Assembly: GCF_014651075.1 (NCBI RefSeq) | Contig: NZ_BMWE01000013.1 | Location: 62,001 to 126,000 of the forward strand | Source of the DNA: Streptomyces djakartensis | Lineage (GTDB): Bacteria > Actinomycetota > Actinomycetes > Streptomycetales > Streptomycetaceae | Reading direction: 5' to 3' | Length of the DNA stretch: 64,000 nucleotides | In this document: one piece after another, positions 6,666-15,858 of the stretch | How the letters are laid out: every line of letters starts with the position of its first letter | Position numbering within the stretch: the first letter of the stretch is position 1 | Notes under the pieces: generated by a model | The model's database searches: none | What the model was told of the DNA's origin: nothing | Seen by the model: the letters and a program-made list of their open reading frames with translations, nothing else | Position numbers and translations under genes: made by a program

Positions 6666-8393
6666 TCAGCCCGCCCGGTCCTTGCGCAGGAACCGGCGCA
6701 GTCGCCGCAGCGGCCACGTGTTGATCACGTCGTCCGGGGTGAGCCAACCGCGTTGTGCCGTGCCGACTCCGTAACGCAGGAAGGCGAGCTGGGGAATCGA
6801 GTGGGCGTCGGTGTCGATGGCGAACTTCGCCCCGTGACTCCTGGCGAGGAGGATGTCCTCGTCGCCCAGATCGAGGCGGTCGGGCTGGGCGTTGACCTCC
6901 AGGGCCGTGCCGGTGCGGGCGCAGGCGGCGAACACCTCGTCGAGGTCGGCGTCGATGCCCGGCCGTTTGCCGAGCAGCCGGGTGGTGGGGTGGCCGATGA
7001 TGTTGACGTGGGGGTTCTCGCAGGCGTGGACGAGCCTGTGGGTCATCGCCTTGCGGCCGACGTTGAAGTGGGAGTGCACCGCGGCCACGCAGAGGTCGAA
7101 CCCCCGGAGGAACTCGTCGGGCCAGTCCACCTCGCCTTCCGGGCCGATGTTGAGCTCGGTGCCGTGCAGCAGCCGCATTCCGTGGTGTTCGCCGTCCAGT
7201 GACCGTACCTGCTCGCGCTGGGCGCGGATCTTGTCGTCGGTCATGCGCTGCATGTACAGGTTCGGCGCGTGGTCGGTGACCGCGTAGTACGCGTAGCCCC
7301 GCTCGGCGGCCGCTGCCACCATCTCCTCCAGTGAGGTGAGGCCGTCGGTGAGGTCGGTGTGGGTGTGCAGGTCGCCGCGGATGTCCCGTTCGGTCACCAC
7401 CTCGGGCAGTTCGCCGCGCAGGCCGGCCTCGATCTCGCCCCGGTCCTCGCGCAGGGTGGGCGGGATCAACGGCAGGCCGAGCCTCGCGTAGACCTCGTCC
7501 TCGGAGCGGGAGGCGACCCGTTTGCCGCTCTCGGTTTCGAACAGGCCGTACTCGGAGAGCTTCAGCCCCAGCCGGACGGCGATGGTGCGGGTGCGGATGT
7601 TGTGCGCCTGGGAGCCGGTGAAGTACTGCATTCCGGCGCCCCACGCGTCCGGTCGCACCACGCGCAGGTCGACCTGGACGCCCTTGACGGTACGGATCGA
7701 CGTCTTCTTCTCCCCGTGTGCGATGACCTCGCCGGTGGAGGGCAGTTCGGTGAGCGCGTCCATGAACGGGGCCGACCTGCGGGCGGCGACCAGGATGTCG
7801 ATGTCGCCGATGGTTTCCTTCATACGGCGCAGCGAGCCGCCGTAGGCGCAGTGTTCACAGCCGGTGATCCGGGAGAGTTCGGCGACGATGTCCTCGGCCG
7901 CCTCCATGGCGGTGCTCATCAGGATCCGCCCTCCTGCCTGCTGCATGAGGGCGATGCCGTGCAGGATGTTCTCCTCGGTCTTCCTTCCGAAGCCCTTGAG
8001 ATCGCGCAGCTTCTCCGCCTTGACGGCGTCGGCCAGCTCGCCCACGGAGGAGATGTGCAGATCCTGGTAGAGCGCCATCGCCTTCCTGGGGCCGAGGGTG
8101 GGGATGGTGATGAGCTGCCGCACCCCGGCGGGGATCCTGGCCCGCCGCTCCTCGACCACCGTGACATGACCGGTGTGGAAGTACTCGACGACCTTCTCGG
8201 CGATCGACTTGCCCACACCCGGGATCTCTTTCAGACCCGCGACGTCCAGGTGGGAGACGTCGGCGGGGTAGCCGCCTATCGCACGTGCGGCCTTTTCGTA
8301 GGCGCGCGCCTTGAACGCCTCGCCTCCGGTGATGGCGATGAGGTCCGCGTACTCCTGAAGGAGCGCCTCGACCTCCTCGTTGGGCCGGACCAC
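6666..8393 (-). CDS. polX: DNA polymerase X family protein with PHP domain
   Basis: This 575-residue protein has the bacterial PolX layout: helix-hairpin-helix region (about residues 45-130, 'LKEIPGVGKSIAEK'), nucleotidyltransferase palm near residue 190 ('GGSLRRMKETIGDIDILVA', with the paired catalytic Asp), and a C-terminal PHP phosphoesterase from about residue 338 ('GDLHTHTDLTDG'). The family fills short gaps and removes 3' ends in base-excision or end-joining repair. Its placement among stress genes suggests use under stress or dormancy. A weak GGCC-type palindrome lies 111 bases upstream. Confidence 0.93.
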   Translation of the reverse strand: MVRPNEEVEALLQEYADLIAITGGEAFKARAYEKAARAIGGYPADVSHLDVAGLKEIPGVGKSIAEKVVEYFHTGHVTVVEERRARIPAGVRQLITIPTLGPRKAMALYQDLHISSVGELADAVKAEKLRDLKGFGRKTEENILHGIALMQQAGGRILMSTAMEAAEDIVAELSRITGCEHCAYGGSLRRMKETIGDIDILVAARRSAPFMDALTELPSTGEVIAHGEKKTSIRTVKGVQVDLRVVRPDAWGAGMQYFTGSQAHNIRTRTIAVRLGLKLSEYGLFETESGKRVASRSEDEVYARLGLPLIPPTLREDRGEIEAGLRGELPEVVTERDIRGDLHTHTDLTDGLTSLEEMVAAAAERGYAYYAVTDHAPNLYMQRMTDDKIRAQREQVRSLDGEHHGMRLLHGTELNIGPEGEVDWPDEFLRGFDLCVAAVHSHFNVGRKAMTHRLVHACENPHVNIIGHPTTRLLGKRPGIDADLDEVFAACARTGTALEVNAQPDRLDLGDEDILLARSHGAKFAIDTDAHSIPQLAFLRYGVGTAQRGWLTPDDVINTWPLRRLRRFLRKDRAG

Positions 8394-8856
8394 GTCTCAA
8401 GTCTAGGCACGCTGATCGGTCCGCCCTGTCCTGGATGGCCTCGTCGCGGCCACACGGTTCGCCGGTCGGCGTCCTCGCCCAACCGGTCCGGGACGCTCTG
8501 ATGAGGCCGGTCGGCCCTGGTGGGGCCAGGGGGCCGGGAGTTGGTCCGGAAGCGGGACGGTCCCGATTGTGGTGCGGCGGGTGAATTGGCCTCCCCACCC
8601 TCGTGCGCCTGCGCGGCTTCAGGCCCGATCGGCCAGGGGAGAGAACGCCATGGCGGCGGGCGCGGTGCCGGTGGCCTCCAGGAACGGTTCATCCGTTCGA
8701 AAAGGCCGTCGAACTCGGCGGCGATCGGCTCGCCCCGACTCAGTGGGCCTCGTGGCCACCGTGGCCCTGTTGACCGGCCCTCCCGATGCGCTCAGGGTGG
8801 CCACGACACTCATCCCGGCACGGGCGGCGTGGTCAGGCCCGATCCCGGTGCGCGGG
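8394..8856. other. 463-base intergenic stretch without a recognisable gene
   Basis: This gap separates the polX start (minus strand) from the end of the next usp gene (also minus strand). The frames crossing it give low-complexity arginine/proline-rich translations with no family resemblance. It holds the palindrome at 8504-8518 and GGCCCGATCGGCC at 8622-8634. It is longer than needed for a promoter and could contain decayed sequence. Confidence 0.5.
8504..8518. promoter_or_regulatory. Weak DosR/OsdR-like box upstream of polX
   Basis: AGGCC-GGTC-GGCCC lies 111 bases before the polX start and has the five-four-five layout of the better boxes in this island (for example 33610-33625). The core is only G/C and such runs are common in this genome, so on its own it is weak. 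Confidence 0.35.
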
Positions 8857-9738
8857 TCACTCACTGCCATGGCGGACCACGGCGACAGGGCACTGCGCGT
8901 GGTGCAGGGCGGCCTGGCTGACCGAGCCCAGCAGCAGGCCCGTGAAGCCACCTCGGCCCCGGGCCCCGACGACGAGCAGCTGCGCGTCCGCGCTCGCCTC
9001 GATCAGGGTGTGGCGGACCCGGCCGGCGACCGGCCTGCGCACCACCTCGACGTCCGGATACCGCTCCTCCAGGCCGGCCAGCGCCACGTCGAGAACATGC
9101 TCCGCGTGCTTGCGCAGGTGGGTCTCGTCATAGGTGACGAAGGGAGGATCGGCCGGGCCGTCGTAGGCATCCGGGCTGCCCGTCCGGTACACGTGCACTG
9201 CAGTGAGGCCCGCGCCGCGCAAGGACGCCTCGGCGAAGGCGAAGCGTACGGCTTCGTCGGATGTGCGCGCGTCGTCGACCGCCAGCAGGACGGGTCCGTC
9301 CGGACTCGGCCGTCCCCGCACCACCAGCACGGGGCAGCGGCCGTGCGCGGCGAGGTGCGCGGACGTCGAGCCGAGCAGCAGGCTGCCGAAGGCGCCCAGA
9401 CCACGGCTGCCGACCACCACCAGCGAGGCCGTGCGTGAGGCGATCTCCAGCACCGTCAGCGGCTCACCCACGGTGACGTCGCGGGTGACGTTCACGTGCG
9501 GTGCCGCCTCGCGGGCCAGCCGCTCGGCCTCCGTCAGCGTGCCGTCGAGCATCTCGCGCACGCCCGCCCCAGCGGGGTTCCACGGTGGCCCGCCGGGCGG
9601 CAGGTGAGGCGACGGCGACCCGAAGGCGTGCACCAGCCGCAGTTCCGCACCGCGGATCTCGGCCTCGTGGCCCGCGAGCTCGACCGCCTCCAGACTCGAC
9701 CGTGAACCGTCCACGCCCGCCACCACCGGCATCGTCAC
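8857..9738 (-). CDS. Universal stress protein, two UspA domains
   Basis: The protein has about 293 residues. I chose the GTG at 9738 because GGAGGAAGGGG sits seven bases upstream; the ATG at 9732 is the alternative. Both Usp domains look intact: 'GSRGLGAFGSLLLGSTS' in domain 1 and 'GARGRGGFTGLLLGSVS' in domain 2 each fit G-2x-G-9x-G-S, so both can bind ATP. It follows the CBS-BON gene by 49 bases on the same strand, so the two are probably co-transcribed from the promoter near 10564. Confidence 0.9.
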   Translation of the reverse strand: MTMPVVAGVDGSRSSLEAVELAGHEAEIRGAELRLVHAFGSPSPHLPPGGPPWNPAGAGVREMLDGTLTEAERLAREAAPHVNVTRDVTVGEPLTVLEIASRTASLVVVGSRGLGAFGSLLLGSTSAHLAAHGRCPVLVVRGRPSPDGPVLLAVDDARTSDEAVRFAFAEASLRGAGLTAVHVYRTGSPDAYDGPADPPFVTYDETHLRKHAEHVLDVALAGLEERYPDVEVVRRPVAGRVRHTLIEASADAQLLVVGARGRGGFTGLLLGSVSQAALHHAQCPVAVVRHGSE

Positions 9739-9787
9739 GGCGACACCCCTTCCTCCTCGCATTGCGCCCGGGGCGGCGAACGCCCGG

Positions 9788-10462
9788 TCAGCCGGTGGGA
9801 CCAGGCCCCGGCGGCTCGTCGAAGCGGCACGTCAGGTCCGCTTCCACGGACACCACGCCGTCGACGCCACGGCACAGCCGCTCGACGACGGGGACGAGCC
9901 GACCGGTGTCCACGCGGCCCTTGAGCGTCACCCGGCCCTCGTGCACCTCCACCGCCACGTCGGCCGGGGCGAACCCGAGAGTCCGGGCCAGGACGTCCTG
10001 GGTGATCTCGTCGCGCAGCGCCTCGTCCCGGCGCAGGAAGACCCGCAGGAGATCGCCACGGCTGACGACGCCGACCAGCGTGCCCGCCTCGTCGACCACG
10101 GGAAGCCGTTTGACTCCTTCACCGTCCATCACGCGTGCCGCCTCGACGACCGTCCACTCCGGGCGGGCGCAGACCGCGGGAGCGGTCATCAGCTCTCCGG
10201 CCGTGGTCCCGTCGTCCGCGGGGAGGGTGCCGTCCCGCCCCGCCGACGGCAGCGGCAGGCCGTGGGGGTCGGGTCGCGCCGCGACCACGCGGAGCAGGTC
10301 GGCTTCCGACACCACCCCTACCGGGTGATCGAGGTCGTCGACCACGGGCAGAGCGGTCACGTCGTGGTCGGCCAGCATCCCGGCGACGCTCTTGAACGGC
10401 GTGTCCCGTCGCACCCGTACGACGCCACGAGTCATGAGTTCTCCGATCGTGCGGTGCTGCAT
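9788..10462 (-). CDS. CBS-domain pair protein with C-terminal BON domain
   Basis: This 224-residue protein starts at 'MQHRTIGELMTRGVVRV', with a GAAGGGAGG ribosome site. Two CBS motifs cover about residues 7-62 and 88-143 ('LPVVDEAGTLVGVVSRGDLL'); a BON domain follows at about 155-215. CBS pairs bind adenine nucleotides and report energy charge; BON domains are associated with membranes or ligands. It is one of four close paralogs here. It is divergent from the DUF1918/HTH gene, with a palindromic box between them, and probably forms an operon with the downstream usp. Confidence 0.9.
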   Translation of the reverse strand: MQHRTIGELMTRGVVRVRRDTPFKSVAGMLADHDVTALPVVDDLDHPVGVVSEADLLRVVAARPDPHGLPLPSAGRDGTLPADDGTTAGELMTAPAVCARPEWTVVEAARVMDGEGVKRLPVVDEAGTLVGVVSRGDLLRVFLRRDEALRDEITQDVLARTLGFAPADVAVEVHEGRVTLKGRVDTGRLVPVVERLCRGVDGVVSVEADLTCRFDEPPGPGPTG

Positions 10463-10563
10463 GACGCGCCTCCCTTCCTCGTCTCCTTCAGCCTGCTCCC
10501 CGGACCCGGCCGCGTGCTGGGGGCCTTCGTGCAGACGCAGAGGGCTGCACGTCCCCGATCGGC

Positions 10564-10579
10564 GGGACCTTCGGGCCCT
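10564..10579. promoter_or_regulatory. DosR/OsdR-like palindromic box in a divergent promoter
   Basis: GGGACC-TTCG-GGCCCT lies 102 bases upstream of the CBS gene (minus strand) and 67 bases upstream of the DUF1918-HTH-PNPOx gene (plus strand). It closely resembles the box at 33716-33730. A second half-like site, GGGACCTGCG, follows at 10591-10600. Confidence 0.6.
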
Positions 10580-10645
10580 GGTGCGGGGGCGGGACCTGCG
10601 CGTGATGCTGGTGGAAACAGCCATCGACGAAAGAGGGCACGCCCC

Positions 10646-11527
10646 ATGCACGCCCACCTTGGCGACCGGCTGATCGTAGAGAGCCCGTCCACCGGCCTCG
10701 TACGGCGCGACGGGGAGATCGTCGGCCTCCACCACGAGGACGGGACACCGCCGTACGACGTGCGCTGGTCGGACACCGGCGATGTCACGCTGGTCTTTCC
10801 GGGGCCGGACGCCCATATCCGTCACGGTCGGCCGGGCCCCGCGCAGGAGCCGCCCGCCGAGACCGGGGGCCCGACGGCCGTGCAGCCGGGTGACGTGGGA
10901 CGCCGCTTGGCGGCGGCACGGCGACGGCGGGGCCTCGGTGTGGACGAGGCCGCCCGTCGCGCCCGTATGTCCCCGCAGTATCTCGACTACCTCGAGACCC
11001 ACGCCTCCGACCCGAGCGTCGGCACCCTGCTGCGCCTGGCCGACGCACTGGGGACCACGCTCGTCGAACTCCAGGGCGGCGATCAGGAGCGGCCTCCGGG
11101 GCAGGGACAAGCCCTTTACCACCCCGTGCTGCGGGATCTCGGTGAGCAGGAGTGCCGGTCCCTGCTCTCGACACACGGTGTGGGGCGGGTCTCGCTGACC
11201 ACCCCGCACGGTCCTGCCGTGTTCCCCGTCAACTACGAGGTCGCCGACGAGACCATCGCCTTCCGCACCGCACCCGACGCCGCCCCGGCCGCCGCGGTGG
11301 GGAACCAGGTGGCGTTCGAGGTCGACCACGTCGACGACGCGATGAGCCAGGGCTGGAGCGTCCTGGCGGTGGGCCGGGCCGACGCCGTCACCGACCCGGG
11401 CGCGGTGCGCCGGCTCGAGAATCGGGCACACACCGCCCCCTGGGCGGGAGGCCGGCGCACGCTGTGGGTGTCGATCACCGTCGACCGCCTGACCGGCCGC
11501 CGCATCACGTCCGCCGACGCCGTGTGA
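10646..11527 (+). CDS. DUF1918 - HTH (XRE) - pyridoxamine-phosphate-oxidase-like fusion protein
   Basis: The 293-residue protein starts at 'MHAHLGDRLIVES' after AAAGAGGGC. Residues 1-58 are a DUF1918 domain ('PYDVRWSDTGDVTLVFPGPDAHI'). Residues about 83-145 are an XRE-type helix-turn-helix ('VDEAARRARMSPQYLDYLE'). Residues about 155-290 resemble a PNPOx-like flavin-binding split barrel ('PVNYEVADETIAFRT'). It may be a flavin- or F420-dependent sensor that binds DNA, but that is inference. A paralog lies at 34823-35743. Confidence 0.85.
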   Translation: MHAHLGDRLIVESPSTGLVRRDGEIVGLHHEDGTPPYDVRWSDTGDVTLVFPGPDAHIRHGRPGPAQEPPAETGGPTAVQPGDVGRRLAAARRRRGLGVDEAARRARMSPQYLDYLETHASDPSVGTLLRLADALGTTLVELQGGDQERPPGQGQALYHPVLRDLGEQECRSLLSTHGVGRVSLTTPHGPAVFPVNYEVADETIAFRTAPDAAPAAAVGNQVAFEVDHVDDAMSQGWSVLAVGRADAVTDPGAVRRLENRAHTAPWAGGRRTLWVSITVDRLTGRRITSADAV

Positions 11528-11588
11528 GCGCACGGACGCACCTCGCGAGGCCACGAAGCGCGGCGGACACAGGGTGATCAGTGGGCGA

Positions 11589-12041
11589 TCAGTGGGCGGG
11601 GTCCGCCTGCTGACCGACCACGACGACAGGGCAGGCCGCGTGCTGGGCACAGCGGTGGCTGACGGACCCGAGCATCGCCCGGGCGAACGCGCCCCGGCCG
11701 CGGCGGCCAACGACGAGGAGCTCGGCTCCTTCCGAGGCCTGGATCAGCGCCTCCGACGGGTCCCCCTCGACGAGGTGCTCCCGCAGGAGCGCCGGACGCT
11801 CGCCCGGGAAGACGGCGCTCAGCTCTTCCGTGAACCGCTCCCTGGCCTGCTGCATATCGAACGCGGGGTCGATGGCCGGCCCGGTGTAACCCCGGGCGGA
11901 CGGCGTGTCCCAGACGTAGATCGCCTCCACGACACCGCCGACCATGCGCGCGTAGCGCTCGGCCCATCGCAATGCGGCATGGGAGGAGGGAGAACCGTCC
12001 ACACCCACGACCAGCCGCGGTACCGGCTCAGAGGATTCCAT
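11589..12041 (-). CDS. Universal stress protein, single UspA domain
   Basis: This 150-residue protein has one complete Usp fold with the ATP-binding loop 'GRRGRGAFARAMLGSVS', which fits G-2x-G-9x-G-S. 'VVGVDGSPSSHAALRWA' is the family N-terminal strand and helix. It is divergent from the CBS-BON gene at 12217, and a perfect GGGCCG-TT-CGGCCC palindrome lies 91 bases upstream. It is the only single-domain Usp among the six. Confidence 0.92.
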   Translation of the reverse strand: MESSEPVPRLVVGVDGSPSSHAALRWAERYARMVGGVVEAIYVWDTPSARGYTGPAIDPAFDMQQARERFTEELSAVFPGERPALLREHLVEGDPSEALIQASEGAELLVVGRRGRGAFARAMLGSVSHRCAQHAACPVVVVGQQADPAH

Positions 12042-12131
12042 GTGTGTCGCCTCATTCAGCAGTCGTTACCGCCATGCAAACCCGCGTTTGCGTCTTCTGC
12101 CAGCCGTGCGGGCCCGGGCGGGCGGTGGGCG

Positions 12132-12145
12132 GGGCCGTTCGGCCC
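12132..12145. promoter_or_regulatory. DosR/OsdR-like perfect palindrome in a divergent promoter
   Basis: GGGCC-GTTC-GGCCC lies 91 bases before the usp start at 12041 (minus strand) and 72 bases before the CBS start at 12217 (plus strand), so it could control both. The arms are exact reverse complements. Confidence 0.65.
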
Positions 12146-12216
12146 ATGCCGACCGCTGGAGCAGTGGGGGAGCCTGGAAGTGTCGCGAGACCTGGCCACA
12201 CGGGTGGGAGGACGCC

Positions 12217-12948
12217 ATGCACGGCTCTGTGTACACCGTGAGCGATGTGATGACCCGCACCGTCGTCGCCCTGGCCGCCGGGGCGGCCTTCAAGGAGATC
12301 GTGCGGACCGTGGAAGGGCGGCGGATCAGCGCCCTGCCCGTCGTCGACAGCGGGAACCGGGTGGTCGGTGTCGTCTCGGAGGCTGATCTGCTGCGCAAGG
12401 AGGAGTTCCGTGACAGCGCCCCCGACCGGGGGCCGCGGGCCCGGCCCCCGGAAGGCCTGAGGAAGGCACAGGCGGTCACCGCGGCCGATCTGATGACGTC
12501 CCCGGCGGTCACGGTCCACGCCGACGCCACCCTCGCCCAGGCGGCCCGGATCATGGCCCGGCGCAAGGTCAAGCGGCTGCCGGTCGTCGACGACCACGGC
12601 GTGCTGCGGGGCATCGTCAGCCGTGCGGATCTGCTCCGGGTGTTCCTGCGGCGCGACCAGGACATCACGGACGAGATCCGGCACGAGGTGCTGGCCGGGC
12701 GGCTCCCGGACGGGATCGAGTCGATCCGCGTCGACGTGCGGGAGGGCGTCGTCACGCTCTCCGGCCGGGTCCGTGACACCTCCGTAGTCCCGCTGGTCGT
12801 ACGCCTGGTGCGGTCCGTCGAAGGAGTGGTGGACGTACGCAGCCGGCTCACCGGGCCCCGGCACCGTCCGGTCCTCGAACCCGACCTCGAACCGGACCTC
12901 GCACAGGACGGGGACGGCCGGCGGGCCGCGCCCCGGGCACGTTCCTGA
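12217..12948 (+). CDS. CBS-domain pair protein with C-terminal BON domain
   Basis: This 243-residue protein starts at 'MHGSVYTVSDVMTRTVVAL' with a GGGAGGAC ribosome site. CBS1 spans about residues 8-64, CBS2 about 92-148 ('ARRKVKRLPVVDDHGVLRGI') and BON about 160-222. The C-terminal tail is acidic and proline/arginine-rich, with a small 'EPDLEPDL' repeat not seen in the paralogs. It is convergent with hypE and separated from it by two stem-loops. Confidence 0.9.
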   Translation: MHGSVYTVSDVMTRTVVALAAGAAFKEIVRTVEGRRISALPVVDSGNRVVGVVSEADLLRKEEFRDSAPDRGPRARPPEGLRKAQAVTAADLMTSPAVTVHADATLAQAARIMARRKVKRLPVVDDHGVLRGIVSRADLLRVFLRRDQDITDEIRHEVLAGRLPDGIESIRVDVREGVVTLSGRVRDTSVVPLVVRLVRSVEGVVDVRSRLTGPRHRPVLEPDLEPDLAQDGDGRRAAPRARS

Positions 12949-12962
12949 GCGCACCGCGGGCG

Positions 12963-13033
12963 ACCCGGGCCGGCCGGGCCCGTGGCCCGGGTGGTGGGAC
13001 GGACCGGCGGGGGCGCGGCATGCGCGCGCCCCC
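12963..13033. terminator. Two tandem stem-loops between convergent operons
   Basis: Stem 1 has ACCCGGGCC (12963-12971) with GGCCCGGGT (12984-12992) around a 12-base loop. Stem 2 has GGGGGCGCG (13009-13017) with CGCGCCCCC (13025-13033) around a 7-base loop. They lie between the CBS gene (+, ends 12948) and hypE (-, ends 13045) and can serve both directions. Confidence 0.75.
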
Positions 13034-13044
13034 AGGGCGAACGG

Positions 13045-14075
13045 TCAGCAGATGCGTGGCAGTTGCTCGCCCAACGGCATCTCCACCACGCGCCGGGCAC
13101 CGACCAGTGTGCGCAGGGCGACCCGGCCCGGCGGGCCGGACGAGGACACTTCACCGATGCGTACCGCTTCCCGGCCCTCGGGCAGCGACCGCAGCAGGGC
13201 GAGCGCCTCGTCGGCCGCCGCCGGAGCGACGAAGGCGACCAGGCAGCCCTCGTTGGCGACGACCAGGGGATCGAGGCCGAGCAGATCGCAGGCGGCGGCG
13301 ACGGCGCGAGGCACCGGGACGGCACTCTCCTCGATCTCCACCGCGACGTGCGAGTCACGCGCGATCTCGTTCAGGGCGGCCGCCAGCCCTCCCCGGGTCG
13401 GGTCGCGCAGGCTGTGCACCTGCTCGCCGAGGGGCGCGAGGGCGTCGACCAGGTGGTGCAGGGGGCGGCTGTCCGAGGCGATGTCGCTTTCGAAGCCGAG
13501 TCCCTCCCGCGTGGACAGCACCGTGGTGCCGTGCAGTCCGATCGGCCCCGACAGAATCACGGCGTCCGCGGGCCGGGCGAGCGCGGCGGACGGGCGCAGG
13601 GCCAGATGCCGCTGTCCGACGCCCGTGGTGTTGACGAAGATCCTGTCCACGGCGCCGCGGCCCACCACCTTGGTGTCGCCGGTGACCACGGGCACCCCGG
13701 CGTCGCGTGCCGCCTTGCCCGACGACATGACGACTCGGTGCAGTTCGTCGAGCGGCAGCCCCTCCTCGATGATCAGGGCCAGCGCGAGGGCGACCGGCCG
13801 CGCTCCGCGCATCGCCAGGTCGTTTATCGTGCCGTGCACGGCCAGGGAGCCGATGTCGCCGCCGGGGAAGAACAGCGGGCTCACGACGAAACTGTCGGTG
13901 CTGATCACCAGGTCCGGATGGCCGGGCAGCAGGGCCGCGTCCTCCAGGGGGCCGTGCTGTCCGTCGACGGCGGGCAGCACCAGCGCGTCGAGGAGTTCAG
14001 CGGTCAGCCGGCCTCCCGCACCGTGACCGAGCAGGACGACGTCGTCCTCGTGATGGGGGACGGGGCAGGTGACGG

Positions 14076-14079
<4 letters not shown>
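13045..14079 (-). CDS. hypE: Hydrogenase maturation protein HypE
   Basis: HypE dehydrates the thiocarboxamide on its C-terminal cysteine to thiocyanate, supplying the CN ligands of the [NiFe] site. This 344-residue protein has the PurM-like fold motifs 'LGHGAGGRLTAELLD' and 'GDIGSLAVHGTINDLAM', and it ends with the required 'PRIC', the terminal Cys being the modified residue. Its ATG overlaps the hypD stop (ATGA). It is the last gene of the eight-gene hydrogenase operon that starts at 20371. Confidence 0.96.
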
Positions 14080-15175
<1,096 letters not shown>

Positions 15176-15179
<4 letters not shown>

Positions 15180-15841
15180 CCCGGGTCCCTCACGCTGACC
15201 CCGCCGGACAGGGCCATGTCGACGTCGACGACGCCTTCGACGGAACGCACCATGCGGGCGGCGATGGGCACCAACGACGTGTCCCGGATGTGCCCGGTGA
15301 GGGTGACGACGCCGTCCGCGACCTCCACCCGGACCGGCTCCGGTGCGGCGGGGAAGAGCGGGGCGAGAACCTGTCGGCGGATCTCCTCGGCGATCTCGTC
15401 GTCGGTCCGCAGGAAGACCTTGAGCAGGTCGGCCCGGCTGACGACGCCTTCGAGCAGACCCTCGTCGTTGACGACGGGCAGCCGCTTGACCTTGCGCTGG
15501 GCCATGACGCGGGCCGCCTGCGCGAGGGTCGCGCCGGCATGGACGGTGACGGCCGGGGTGCTCATCAGATCCGCCGCGGTCATGCCGCCGGCCTTGGCCA
15601 GGTCGGACAGGCGGCTCATCTGCGTGAACCGGTCGGGATCGCTGTCGCGGAACTCCTCCTTCACCAGCAGATCGGCCTCGGACACGACGCCGATCACCCG
15701 GCCCTCGCCCTCCAGCACGGGAAGGGCGCTGACCTTCCACTCCTGCATGAGCTCGACGACGTCCTTGAACGAGGCGTCACGGCCCACCGCCACCACGGTG
15801 TGGGTCATGACGTCGCTGACGATGTGCGGACTGGTGTGCAT
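15176..15841 (-). CDS. CBS-domain pair protein with BON domain, inside the hydrogenase operon
   Basis: This 221-residue protein begins 'MHTSPHIVSDVMTHTVVAV' after a GGAGGGC ribosome site. CBS1 is at about residues 9-65, CBS2 about 92-148 and BON about 158-215. It lies between the hydrogenase large-subunit gene (17 bases away) and hypD (ATGA overlap), so it is made with the enzyme. A link between adenylate level and hydrogenase assembly or activity is attractive but inferred. It is most similar by eye to the paralog at 12217. Confidence 0.9.
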
Positions 15842-15858
15842 GGTGCCCTCCCCGGGCG

